From assembly GCA_002803225.1 (NCBI GenBank), contig NXFV01001230.1, positions 1 to 59,298 on the forward strand: a DNA stretch of 59,298 nucleotides. The letters run 5' to 3'. The translations under genes and the position numbers were made by a program. The first letter of the stretch is position 1, and each line of letters starts with the position of its first letter. Below, piece after piece: positions 1 to 10,975 of this stretch. This stretch comes from Gamarada debralockiae (lineage: Eukaryota > Ascomycota > Leotiomycetes > Helotiales > Hyphodiscaceae). The notes under the pieces were generated by a model, which searched no databases, was not told where the DNA came from, and saw only the letters and a list, made by a program, of their open reading frames with translations.

Positions 1-18
1 AAGAGGTTTCATAAGCAT

Positions 19-774
19 GTGATTCAACGCCGGTGGAAAGGGGTAAAGGAATTTATGTTCTGGGGAGCATTTTCTTGGTGGGAAAAGGGACCTTGTCACA
101 TTTGGAAGGACGAGTCTGCTAAAGAGAAGAAAGCTGCCAAAGCAGACTTGGATATGCGGAACTCTTTGACAGAGCAATCTGATAGGGCAACTTGGAAAAT
201 AACGAATGATATGAGACGTCTAGTATTGAGGAATAAGCCTAGGAGGAAGCCTGTATGGAAGTATACAGAGGCTAATGGGGCAGCTGTGAGAAAGAAAGGG
301 AAGGGAGGGATTGATTGGTATAGATACCAAGAAGTCATTTTGAAAGACAAGCTTCTACCTTGGGCCAAGAAGCATGCGGCAGCTCACCCAGGTACTGTAG
401 TACAGGAAGATGGAGCGCCTGCTCACTCATCAAAGCACCAAGTGGCTGTGTTCAATCTCTTTGAAGTTGTAAAGCTTTTATGGCCAGGCAACTCTCCCGA
501 CTTGAATGCAATTGAGCCTTGCTGGTGGTATATGAAGTGTTAGACTACAAAGAAAGGAGTATCTACTTCTAAGAAGGAGCTGGAGAAGAAGTGGCTTAAC
601 TGTTGGAGGGACTTGGACTAAGAAAGAATAAGACGTTGGGTAGAAAGGATTCCAATCCATATTGAAGAGGTCATTAGATTAGAAGGGGGCAATGAGTATA
701 TGGAAGGTTCAGAAGGGGTTTCCTGGCGTAACAGGTGGAAAAATGGGTCTTCTTTAAGTGTACAGGAGGAGTAA
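19..774 (+). pseudogene. Tc1/mariner-type DDE transposase relic, cut by window edge
   Basis: This is the C-terminal catalytic part of a Tc1-type transposase (cut-and-paste DNA transposition). The second acidic residue lies in QEDGAPAH and the third in PDLNAIEPCW, with 34 residues between them, the D34E spacing of Tc1 elements. The N-terminal DNA-binding part and the first Asp are outside the window or lost. The frame is broken by TAG at 541-543 and TAA at 628-630; the same frame continues as protein-like sequence to TAA at 772-774. Each stop is one C-to-T change away from a Gln codon, which fits RIP-like damage. The element is therefore dead as read. No terminal repeat could be assigned with confidence. 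Confidence 0.8.
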
Positions 775-888
775 CTTCCTGATTAGGACCCCGCTACGGT
801 GGCCGAAATATTACGGTGACCTACGGTGACCTTTGACTAGCGTGTATTATGACTTTTGGGCCGAACCTTCGTAGTGGTGAAGTAAAAG

Positions 889-994
889 TACGCAGGTGCA
901 TGGCCTAAGTTATGTTACACCGCCTTTATTCTGCCCCCAGATTTGGGAGTGGCAGAACCGGGTGTGACATAACTTAAGGCCATGCACCAGCGTA
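889..994. repeat. Long inverted-repeat hairpin
   Basis: Arms at about 889-921 and 961-994 are reverse complements over about 33 bp with few mismatches; the core of the left arm is GGTGCATGGCCT. The spacer itself holds a second nested hairpin (TTCTGCC paired with GGCAGAA). A 10-bp direct duplication, TACGGTGACC, sits just upstream at 812-831. It may be a fold-back element or the subterminal end of a larger transposon. No coding content is visible. Confidence 0.7.
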
Positions 995-1252
995 AGCGAG
1001 CAAAAAGTGAAAGGAGTTTAGGTGATTTTGACCGTCCTAGACCGCCGGCGAAATGCGGTCTGTTACAGCAGAAACGAAAGCCAATAAGAAGGCCAGCTTT
1101 TGAGCTTTGAGCCAATAAGAGTGCTTTTGGTCACCTGATATTTGAGAGCCCAGAGAGGTATTTGGTCGGCTTTTTTAAACCCCTTCAACTTGTAGCAAGC
1201 TACTGACGTTGAAGGCATTTCGAAGTTCAACATCCTTAACCTCAGTTGCGAA

Positions 1253-3676
1253 ATGGAAAGCATCAGAGCCAAGATCGAAACAATAACTACTGCCAAAGTT
1301 AAACAACCTAATTTTCAGCTTTCTCTTCGCGACAGGCTTTCAAGCTTTCAGCCACTTAAACCTGAATACTTCGGAGACGAAATTGCGAATGAATGCGCGC
1401 AGTCTCAAGGCTGGATAATATGGGACCTGGCAGGGAAACTCCTGGAAATCTGGAATGCGGACACTCATCCCAGAGTGAAAGAAATCTTGGAGAAAAACAG
1501 GAACGAGCTTTGCAGGAAGGCAAGGAACCCTCCAGTCGCAGGACTCCATGGGTGGATCACCGGGGAGTCGAAGGCAACGGCATGTCCTACCATCCTTATA
1601 GTCTGTAGAGACAAACACTACCGAAAAGTCGCCAAGAGCCTGATTCGAGATCGCGGATTGATTGATCTTCTGGTCGAAGACAACATCTCTTTCAAATTCA
1701 TGGCTTTGCCGTGTCTTATCAGCCGTCCCGCTGTAAGCTGGGATAATTGGAGTGTTTATTCTTCGTCTCCGAAGATAGGGGAATCAGTCGTTGGCTTACC
1801 TATCAGAGTGCTTTCTCTCAATGAGATGCAGATATCACAAGCCCGCGTGGGAGGACTGGTACTTGTTGATGGGAGACCATATGGATTGACGGTGGCACAT
1901 GTTTTTGAAGATCCAGACGAAATGGAGCCAAAATCTCCTATGAAAGAGATGTCTGACTCTGATACTGACGAAGAGGAGGACGATATGTGGGGTTGGAGCG
2001 TTTCGAGTTCGTCTACGAACAGCGATCGAAGCCCACCGAAAAATGTTATTGGTAAGCACATTCTTAGCTGCTCAATCCTCAAAGGAATCTTTCTCACATC
2101 GAAAAGCGGTCAGCTCAGACTTTCCACCGATCCCCCCGGAATTACCTGTACTTGGTGTTCTTGAAAGTCTCGCGGCCGTGAACCCCGAGCACGATTGGGC
2201 TTTGGTATCTATAGGTCAAGAAGCTGCTCTAGGACTTTCTTGTAAACAATTGAAGGAAACAAAGAGGCTTCAAGCAACACCTGGAACAGGAATCGCTTCC
2301 AACATATCTGCGGGGAATATTTTTGCAGTCACGGACGAGATGATTTTGGGGATAATTAGCCCAACTCTTTGCTCGGTGAAGTTTGGGACTGGATTCGTTG
2401 ACCATTGGTGTGTTAGGCTTGAACGGCCGCTTAGTGCGTTGAAATTTCTCCTCTTCTCCTTCCCACGTTCGTGTCTGCTAATTTTCCATAGACCTTGGAG
2501 ATTGTGGAACTTGGGTCCTCGATGCCTCTGACGGAGCTCTGCTAGGAATAGTCACACGGCAATGCGATGAATTGGGCTTCACTTATATCTATCCAGCCTA
2601 TTGTATTCGCCAGGAGGTCAAGCGACAAATGGGGCAGAATCTCAGATTGCCAACGGAAGTGGATTTTCCTTTGAGTGCTCACACCCTTGGTGGAAGTGCT
2701 GATATAAGGATCGAATCCGATAACGGCAAGGCTAAACAACAAGCTCACGAAGATGTGGAACCGCCATCGTATCCACGTTCAAGCACGCTCCTACTATCCG
2801 AAATGAGTCCCAGACTGAGTGGAATGCCCAAGTTCTCTCTGAAAACGGTGGACGAGCCTTCACGTTATCCCGAGACGTCAAATCGAGGCGTCCCACTCAT
2901 TTCTCAACCCTCGCCGACCGACTTTTCGACTTCGTCTGATAAGGCATTCGGACTTCCTACCAAAGATCCAACGCCAAAAGAGATACTGCCTGACTTCGAC
3001 AAAAAGCCCACAACGGGGAGCATTTTCTTGTTAGGATCAGACACCTGGGCAACTGTTCTTTTCTGCTTTGGCTCAAGCAATGAGAACTTCATCAGCACAC
3101 ATGTCATACAGCGACACAAAGATGTACTGAGTCCCCAGGTTCAGAACGACAGGATCAAGCTCACCTTCGCGCTCCTTCCCTACGATAAAACCCATGAAGT
3201 GACATTCCGCATCAGAAACAATGCCAATTTTGATATTCTGCTGGGTAGAAATTGGGACAGCTCAAGCAGTGAGGGCGTCGTAGAAGGTAAGATAATGAAG
3301 TATCTCCTTCTATCCTAGAGAGCTGACCAAGATTTCCAGAGCTTGCAACCCCTAAGTCACATAGTCCAGGCCCTTAGAACCGGACTCTTCAGCCCGAATT
3401 AGATGTCCGACTTTCCGCGATGGCTGTCGGAGAATTTGCTACTTATAAAATCCCTCCATCGAGCCTTAGCCCGGCACTCTCGACATCAAGAAAGGACGAG
3501 CAGTCGGGTCTTGAATCGGATTCGAAAACTTCCCATACTTTGCGTGAGAATGAGGCAAGAAGCAAGTAAAAGCATGATCTTGGAAGTCTCTTGCAGATGG
3601 AAGCTCGGGTGCTGCACGTTCGGCCTCACCAACGAAAACGACTGGAAGAAGCCATCGCATGAAAGGAGTGGCGTAG
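1253..3676 (+). CDS. Trypsin-like fold protein with Cys at the nucleophile position and a retropepsin-like C-terminal region
   Basis: Proposed exons are 1253-2051, 2119-2433, 2492-3286, 3403-3543 and 3597-3676 (about 709 aa); the first three joins keep frame with good GT...AG signals, the last two are less certain. The N-terminal ~160 residues form a domain seen in many unnamed fungal proteins (CPTILIVCRD motif). A chymotrypsin-like domain follows: His216 in LTVAHVF, Asp292 in EHDWALVSI and the nucleophile motif GDCGTWVLD, where Cys376 replaces the usual Ser. An acidic low-complexity insert (about 230-265) follows the His. Residues about 500-610 contain FLLGSDTWATVLF and FDILLGRNW, resembling a degenerate retropepsin-like domain; that part is inference. 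Probably intracellular, no signal peptide. It may be a Cys protease or a catalytically altered homologue. A NACHT NTPase gene lies downstream on the same strand. Confidence 0.65.
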
Positions 3677-5223
3677 CCTAATCGCAAATACTAGGCTTTA
3701 GTAAAGCGACGGCCTATGACCAATAGACAGGTAGATTTGCAAATATTTCGAATTTATCATTGGGTCAGTCTATTCATCAACAGAACATTCTGTCAATGAT
3801 CCTAACTTTGAAATGGAGGTGCTTTACGGTCTATCCGGAACAGAAGGAGAGTCTAGCTACTTCTCCATATGTTCCTCTCCCAGCATCCCATTCCCGGCTG
3901 GATATCACCCGCCCTACACTCCTTCTGCCGGTGGCATGTCATGTGGACAGGAGAGGGGTGTGCCTTTTTCACGCCGGATTTTACGAGTGCGTCGTCTTTG
4001 GCATTGCATTGTGGAGATGAATTAAATTTTGTCCTCAAATGGGTGTGGGTGTGTGGTAGCACTTGCACAGGTCAGGCAGCAGCAGCAGCAGAAGGGAGGT
4101 TGTTCCAAGCACTGCATCACTCTTCCGCGCTTCAAACCCTTGTTCGTGTCTCTTTCGATATAAGAACATGAAGTAAATTTGGATTTTAGTTGAAATTACA
4201 TGTTGTAGTCGCTAAATTTCAGGCACTTAAGCGCTGAAATCCACTAAATTTACAGAGCCTCGGTCTATGGTTTAATTACGCGCAGGCCTCAGGCACCAAG
4301 GCAAAAAGTGGGTAAGTGGGTCTGAAATGACACGTCCGTACGAAGGCCTCTCTTGAGAAGGTCACCAAGGGGATCAGGACGCGCGGAAGAAGGCGCGAGG
4401 GCAGTAGGATTAGTATAAAAATTAGTATAAAAATTATAATTTAGCTCTATGTGATATCTATACACTGTATTGTGACTTGCACTGCTCAGCAGTGTAGTGA
4501 GTAAATAGCATATGCTGTGCACGCTGTACAGTGTACTGTATCATCCGAGCTGCCACCAGGAACACCCTTTTCTAGGGACCTGTTTCCAGCTTTTATTCTA
4601 CAGTCAACCCTTAATTAAAACACAAACAGACTTATTGCACTTTTTATTCTGAAGGTTAATAATTATCTTTTTGCACAGATTTTATTTTATTTGACAATGT
4701 GGTGGTGTGTAATTATTTGGAGTTGGGGTAAGAAAAGGTGTTCCTGGTGGCAGCTGAGATGATACGCTCTAGTACAGGCTGTAGTACAGGCTCGCCTCGC
4801 TGTATTTTAGGGCTATTTAGCGTACTCGCGCAGCCTAAACTTCAGGGCCGCGCCACGCACGCAATCCTACACTTAATTGCCTCAAACTCAAATGGGTGAA
4901 CTGCCTGTATATAACTATACACTATCTTGAGTCTTAGCCTCGTACGACATAGGGTCGTGTTGATAGTATCGTGCGAAAGGTCGCGCGTGATTTCGTTAGG
5001 GTGCTGTTAGGGCATTAGCGGTGTCATCGGCTCGCAAACGCCTCTGTGACATTTCCAGGAAGTCTTTTCTCATTGGACGCTGTCTGCACCAAATACTAAA
5101 ATACGGGTCATCGCTGAATTGATGCCATACATATTCTTCAACCACTACCACTACCGAAGAAACGCACCACAGCCTCGCCACCAATCGCGCATCACTCATT
5201 TCAGTCATTAAATGTGACTTGAG
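3677..5223. other. Gene-poor spacer between the protease-like and NACHT genes
   Basis: No convincing gene. It holds the MITE-like element listed separately, a tandem duplication of ATTAGTATAAAA near 4409-4435, and a duplicated TAGTACAGGCT near 4772-4795. A 70-codon open frame at 3813-4025 looks mildly protein-like but has no recognisable domain. Confidence 0.5.
4538..4765. mobile_element. MITE-like non-coding element with 35-bp terminal inverted repeats
   Basis: The arms 4538-4573 and 4731-4765 are reverse complements over about 35 bp with two substitutions and one extra C. Each arm contains GCTGCCACCAGGAACACC or its complement. The 157-bp interior is AT-rich with no open frame. Short total length, strong terminal inverted repeats and lack of coding capacity are typical of a non-autonomous DNA transposon. 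A target-site duplication was not clear. Confidence 0.7.
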
Positions 5224-8200
5224 ATGGATCCGCTCACAGCTTTTGGGCTGACATGCAACGTAATTCAAGTCCTAAGCTTTGGGCACGAGGCTCTGTCCTT
5301 GTGCAGGCGCATCTGTCGCGATGGATCCCCAGAGCCCAATCTTGCATACAACTCAGCCCACCTACAAAGCTTATCCAAGAAGCTACTGGAGTCAATCAAC
5401 GCAACTCGGACTTCCAATAAGCTTAGCAAGGAGCAACACGACCTTCGACACATTGCCTCAAAGTTAATGGATGTTACGACCCAGCTGAGCAAGCTGATGG
5501 AGGAAGTAACGGTGGATGGAGCACCCAGCCGCCGAACCGCTATCGCAAATACGATGAAGTACCTTTTGCGATATAAAGGAAAGATCCAATCCCTGGAAAA
5601 GGCCATGGCGAGCTTTCAGAGAACACTGAACTCTGGGGCCTTGGCACACCTGTGGTATGCTTCCTTTTCTAAGTCTGATTTTAAAGAAGCAAAAATGTTA
5701 TCGATACGATATTTCCATCAAATCTAAAGAAGGCTCGCAAGATGCGAATTTTTGTTTTCTATAACTGAAGACTGTATCTACTCCATCTTCCATATTGGGT
5801 GGAACAACTTGCAGTCGATACACAAGTTATTTCTCTTTTAGTGACATTTAAAAACGAAGCTCATTCCTCACTAGCTCTACTACCGAGGCGCTCGCTCTAC
5901 AATCCCGGCAGGACTTTTCGAAGCTTGATCAGAGTCTCCAGCACTTCATCCAGCAATATGCACGAGGAAATCAGACCGTCACCGCTCTCATCGCAAGAGG
6001 GGCAGAGTCAATCAAAGAACACGTCTCAGCTGAATCTGCGAAGACTCGAAGTCAATTAGCAGCGAACGTTCAAGATCTAAATCTCAACACCTCTACCGCC
6101 GATCGATATAAGCGCTTCTTAGACAGTTTGAGGTATGATGAAATGAATGCTCGTCGCAGTGCCATTACAGTATCCCACGAGGAAACTTTTCAGTGGATTT
6201 TTGATAATTCTGTCCAAGGTCCCTGGGATAGTTTTATTCACTGGCTAAAATCCGGGGATAAGAACTTCTACTGGATCAGTGGTAAAGCTGGCAGCGGGAA
6301 AAGCACCTTGATGAAATTCATCATTGACAATGATGAAACCAAGAAGGTCTTGTTGGAAAGGAACCCTAATACCACCATCATAACGTTCTTCTTCTGGAAC
6401 TCTGGTACGAAATTGCAGCGAAGCATTGTAGGGATGCTTCTCTCATTGCTGCATCAAATTTTGAGGGAAAACGCGACGAACCTGGCCGAGCTGTTGAGAG
6501 AAGAATCGGCGCTTTCGTACAAAGAATCAATTTTCGACTGGTCCATGGAAGAATTACAACACGCAGTTTTGGAAGTATTTTCAAATCGAAAGTACTTATA
6601 CTGCTTATTCATTGACGGCTTAGATGAAGTTGAACATACAGAGGGACAGGTGGAGCTCGTTCGAATACTTGACAAGTTTCGTTGCCAGCCGAACATAAAA
6701 CTTTGCGTGTCAAGTCGGCCAGAGCTGACCTTGCAAGAATCACTTAAAACCTACCCAAAGCTCAGATTACAGGATTTGACGAGTAATGATATTCGTCAGT
6801 ATGTAACTGACGTTCTGAGTCCTCTTGAAAAGTTCATGAAGAGAGGGAAGGGCGAGTCGAAGGATCTCCTCATCAATCAAATATCCGACAAAGCTGATGG
6901 TGTCTTTCTCTGGGTCAAACTTGTTGCGAAAAGTCTCGAAATAGGAATCACAAACGCAGACGACTGGGATACGTTGATGAAGCGTGTGGACCGCCTCCCG
7001 AGGGATATTGACCGACTCTACAACCACATGTGGTCCCGACTTAACGAGGATCAAGAATTGTATCGTTTTGAAGCGGCCTTTCATTTCAAATTCGTTTTGC
7101 ATGGGCTAGACCACCGCCATTCATCTACACTCTCTCTCTTCGAATTAATGGTTGCATCTGGGAAGTCACTGGATGATCAAGTACTGGATGAGGATAGTAG
7201 TGATCTCATTAGATTGTGCAGAGCTGTTGAAAAGCGCCTGACAGCTCAATGTGCCGGGTTGTTGGAAGTAACTTGGGACACTTCGAACGTATCTTCGGAT
7301 ACGACGGTTGCGGCTGGGGAAAGTAACCAGGACACCACTCTATCAGAACTCAAAGATCTTTCAAGGAAAACGAATGTTACGTTCATTCATCGGTCTGCTC
7401 GGGAGTTCCTCCGGGAAACAGACGCAGGCAGGCAAATATTGAGTCACTGCTCTAAATCCGACGAAGAGTGCTGGAGCGACCTGATTAGAGCTACCATAGC
7501 TCAAGCAATACTATCCAGGCGGAACCCCAAAGAAGGAGACATAGAATGGGAGGAGGCAGTAGAGGGATTACGTCATTCCGAATATATAATGCAGGGTTTT
7601 GCAATAGCCAAGGAAGCTCTTTCAGAACAGACGGAGTTCAAACTTCTCGACTTATACGGGAAAACAGTTCAACAAGACTTTAAAAGCATTAACACTTCCG
7701 TGGCCTTCTTATGCTTGGCTGCCCGATTTGGCCATTCTGCATACGTGTGCCAGCATGTCGAACAACTGGAGTCGCAACATGGTCGTATCCATACCGAGAC
7801 TAAAACTCGCCTTCTGCATTCTGCATCTACCTGGTTGCGTGGCTGGAAATCGCATTTTGTCACCTTCGATTATACAGGCAAGATGATGGAAAAAATGACT
7901 ATGGGGAAGAATGAACTGATTTCCTGGCTTTTTGGAAATGGTGCGGACCCGAACCTAACGATCGTCGGGACGAATAACGAATATGAAACGCCATTTGCAT
8001 CAATTTTGAAAAACTATTTCACAGTACTCGACTGGCCTGGGCCAAAATGGCAAGACTTAAAAGATCAGATTGCTGTTGGGCTTCAAAGATTCTTCGACTT
8101 TGCTGGAGACTTACGCACGACAACCTTGCTTTACTGCTACACAAGAGCGGAATCTTCGCCCCTGCACGCTTGGGAGTGGGATATCCGTTGCCCCATATTT

Positions 8201-8500
8201 GGGCGCTCTTCAAAAGACCCCTTGCCTTGGATTATTGTTATTCAAGTAAATTGCTCTTGGTTGGCTTGGGGCATAATAGCCAAGCGCGAAGAAAATGAAT
8301 GCAAGGATGAAGAGAAAATTATGGCGTTAAGATGTGATGATGTGGAGCCTGAATTCAAGATTTTGCAATTATTTTCCAGGAACACACATTTAACAGAATC
8401 TGGATTGGATAACTTCCTCAAAGACAATCCAAACAATCTTGTGGGGTTACTGCAAGATCGATTGAAACTTCATTGCTCTTCTTGGAAGGAGAGGAAGTAG
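5224..8500 (+). CDS. NACHT-domain NTPase (NLR-like), with fungal NN N-terminal domain
   Basis: Exons 5224-5654 and 5875-8500 give 1018 aa; the 220-bp intron is long for this window but restores the frame exactly. The start MDPLTAFGLTCNVIQVLSF is the usual opening of the N-terminal domain attached to fungal NACHT NTPases, followed by a helical, coiled-coil-like region. The NACHT core has Walker A GKAGSGKST at 280-288, Walker B LFIDGLDEVE at about 389-398, then VSSRPE. A C-terminal region with HRSAREFL and GADPN follows, the latter like one degenerate ankyrin turn; no WD40 or long ankyrin array is present. Such proteins are STAND ATPases implicated in fungal non-self recognition and cell death (family knowledge); the signal sensed here is unknown. 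Confidence 0.85.
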
Positions 8501-8733
8501 AGGAAGGAGAGGAGGGAGAGGAGAGAGAGGAAGGACAGGAAGGACAGGAAGGACAGGAAGGACAGGAAGGACAGGAAGGACAGGAAGGACAGGAAGGCCT
8601 TCAAAAAACGATGACCGCCGCAGTTCAAGAGGTATATAAGCGCAGCTCAGGTAAGATAGAAGAAAACATACTAGATTGGATGATGAAGAAAGGATATACG
8701 TCTCCTAATAAGAACGATGAGGGGTGGAATTAA
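8473..8733 (+). CDS. Possible small ORF or alternative C-terminus over a Gly-Gln-Glu repeat
   Basis: An 86-codon frame (starting at a TTG, so the start is not real as drawn) overlaps the last codons of the NACHT gene in another frame. It reads through the 9-bp minisatellite as Gly-Gln-Glu repeats and ends in a protein-like tail (EENILDWMMKKGYTS). It could be the original C-terminus of the NACHT protein, separated by a frameshift created when the repeat changed length, or a chance frame. I could not find a splice pair that joins it in frame. Confidence 0.25.
   Translation: MLFLEGEEVEEGEEGEEREEGQEGQEGQEGQEGQEGQEGQEGLQKTMTAAVQEVYKRSSGKIEENILDWMMKKGYTSPNKNDEGWN
8531..8593. repeat. 9-bp minisatellite, seven perfect copies
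   Basis: AAGGACAGG repeats seven times without mismatch directly after the NACHT stop codon, embedded in a purine-rich stretch (8490-8600). The 9-bp period preserves reading frame, as expected if the repeat lies or lay inside a coding sequence. Confidence 0.95.
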
Positions 8734-9662
8734 CAGTCTTTTCTCCTTTTTCTTGCAACTTGGTCGCTGTCATGAGGTGACGTTGGAAGTCACGTGCTGG
8801 GGCACGGCCATTGGGGCCATTGTTACATGTGAAGCATGACGTACGATATAACATGATCACCTGCCTGATATTAGTATATAAGCACCCTATTCTCTGGCCT
8901 TCGGGAGAAGGGCAGAGATTAGTCTATTTACAAAATGAGATACACTGTTATCCTCCGATTATATTCTGATCACCCACCGGCAGCCTTACATGACTCAACC
9001 TATCATCATCACCCTTTAACAGAAGGCAAGCTTGAGTTTATCATATACAAGCGTACAAGTACTACAGATCCTCATTTCAATTACTACGAATACAACCACT
9101 ATTGTCTCTCTTCCTCTATTGCTACTTCTCTAATATACTGGGATCCCTCCCGTTGCCCTCCAGCTATCTGCAGCTGTTACAAAAGCAATGCTTGAATATC
9201 TATTATACGTAGCGTTGTTATTATGTTAATAGTAGTAAAAGTAGTAATAGTATTAATATTAAAGGGAATCTACCATTTTTTACTACTAGCAGAATCAAGC
9301 CGCATAACTATATTTCTAGAGAGGCCAGAAGAATCTATGTATTTGATTGGCTAGAAACCCTGGTTTAAACTCCTGTAGCCTCCCCTTGTCTGCGCAGGGA
9401 ATTACGGTTTATTTAGGTGAGAGGGGTGTAATTGTTCCTGCTATCCGGTTCCGAGTTTGAGTCCACGCTCTCTCGAGGAAAGAGTGGTTTGTTGAGTCCA
9501 GTAAAGCAACGACATCAAAACCCATCTCCACCCTGCCAAGCTGTCGAATCAGACGATATTGTGTGGTAAAATCATGTATGTATTGATGTCTCTAAGGAAG
9601 GAAAATTGGAGGGTTGCCAGAACCCGAAATATGTGTACACAACCGTTGCCATAGCAACCAGT
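8734..9662. other. Gene-free stretch, possible LTR fragment
   Basis: No gene is visible. From about 8819 the sequence has an LTR-like layout: TGTTACATG start, a TATATAAGC box at 8875-8883, then pyrimidine- and AT-rich sequence to about 9180. No matching second copy, target duplication or internal domain was seen, so an LTR relic is only a suggestion. Confidence 0.25.
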
Positions 9663-10975
9663 TCATCTGACACAAGCCTTTCCCGCTTCTGCAGCTCGAT
9701 TCATCGCAACATCGCCATGCTCCTTGGCCAGCTGTCTCCTCTTATCACACCAAGCCTGTAAACCACTGATCCTGCCTTCCAACTCCATGTCCCTTCCTAC
9801 CTCTGGTTCCTCCATCTCTCGCGCGTCGTCGCTCCTTCCGTCCTCCCGCAACTGCTCTATCCGATCGTAATCCTCACACCACTTCTTCAATTCCTCCTCC
9901 AACCGCACCCTCTCATCATTCTTCCTGTAATAGGCACCATACTCACCTTCACCCCCAAAATACATTCCAAATCAATCACAGTAACAAAGACGTTCCTTCG
10001 GACACACGACATCCTTGCCAGTGAAAACAAACTGCCAAAATATATTCCTATACGTGTCCGCTAATGTAATCCGACAAGCCAGTCCTCAACAACCAGTCTC
10101 TATAAAACACATATCTAGCCAACTGTAGGCTTCGGATCCTGTCGCGCGAAATGGCGAATTGAGCGCAGCAAGGTTGAGCGAGTACTTCGGGGATAGGATC
10201 GAGAGAGAAGAGTTGGGACCAGCATTTTGCGAGCATGGTTTCTTCTTGCTTGTTGACGTCTTCTTCGATGGTACCGGGGTGCATCCGAGATGGGCATTCT
10301 GGCTCCCCGTGGCCTAGAAGATCTGTATTAGCATCACCATCCGCCCATCTCCAGAAGTAAATAATGGAAACACGCACACCTTATATTCATATACCCCTCC
10401 CTCTGCACCCTCTCTGCGGATAGCCTCGATATCATCTGCAGAGCATCATGATCAAGTAACTCATCATTATGCCATGGATAGAGATGCGAATGAGTGGAGA
10501 TGTTGACATCGGAGAGGTTATCGTAACTGTTGATGATATACGACAAGTAGATCATAACTTCGTGCACTTGTTCTTGGGCGGATGAAGATCCGCAGAGGAG
10601 TCATCGGCGCTGCAGATCGAAGCTTGGATGAATTCGTTGCCTCCGAAGTTTTCGTCGACCCATGCCACATCTTCGTCTTTTGTTCGTGGGATGACGATCA
10701 TTTTCGTGTACGGCTCTCTGATAGGCTTGACGGTGCCATTTTGGAACTGTGTATCTGCGATTGGAAGCAAAGGTTCTTGGCTGTTTGTTGCAGTCGTGGT
10801 TTTATTTCGAGTTGTGGCGGGCTTTCAGCGATTGGAGAGGGATTCGAGTCCAGAGGTAGAGGAACTTCCCGCATATTCTCTTGGATGCTGGAATGATGAT
10901 GAAAATTGTTAGGAAGGAGAGGACTGGGATACATTTCTTTGGCATGGTCATCTTCTCGTTGCAAGGTGCAGGACG
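9663..10975 (-). pseudogene. Disabled DUF3431 family gene
   Basis: Conserved DUF3431 blocks can be read in order on the minus strand: KDEDVAWVDE, LHPPKNK, YLSYIINSYDN, PWHNDELLDHDA, GYMNIRC, PEVLAQPCCAQFA, YVFYRDWLL, VFTGKDVVCP and FGGEGEYGAYYRK. One normal intron is retained (10314-10377, donor GTGCGT). The gene is broken by a frameshift near 10567-10570 (one base missing after PKNK), TAG at 10048-10050 where the family has Trp, a one-base insertion just beyond it, and TGA at 9972-9974. Both nonsense codons fit G-to-A or C-to-T changes. The N-terminal 150 bp (a hydrophobic anchor is usual) is unclear. DUF3431 proteins resemble glycosyltransferase-like fungal proteins of unknown function. Confidence 0.85.

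Noticed and set aside
3813..4025. 70-codon frame with Pro/Ser-rich, mildly protein-like sequence
   Set aside because: No recognisable domain, no homologous pattern, and no splice link to the upstream gene.
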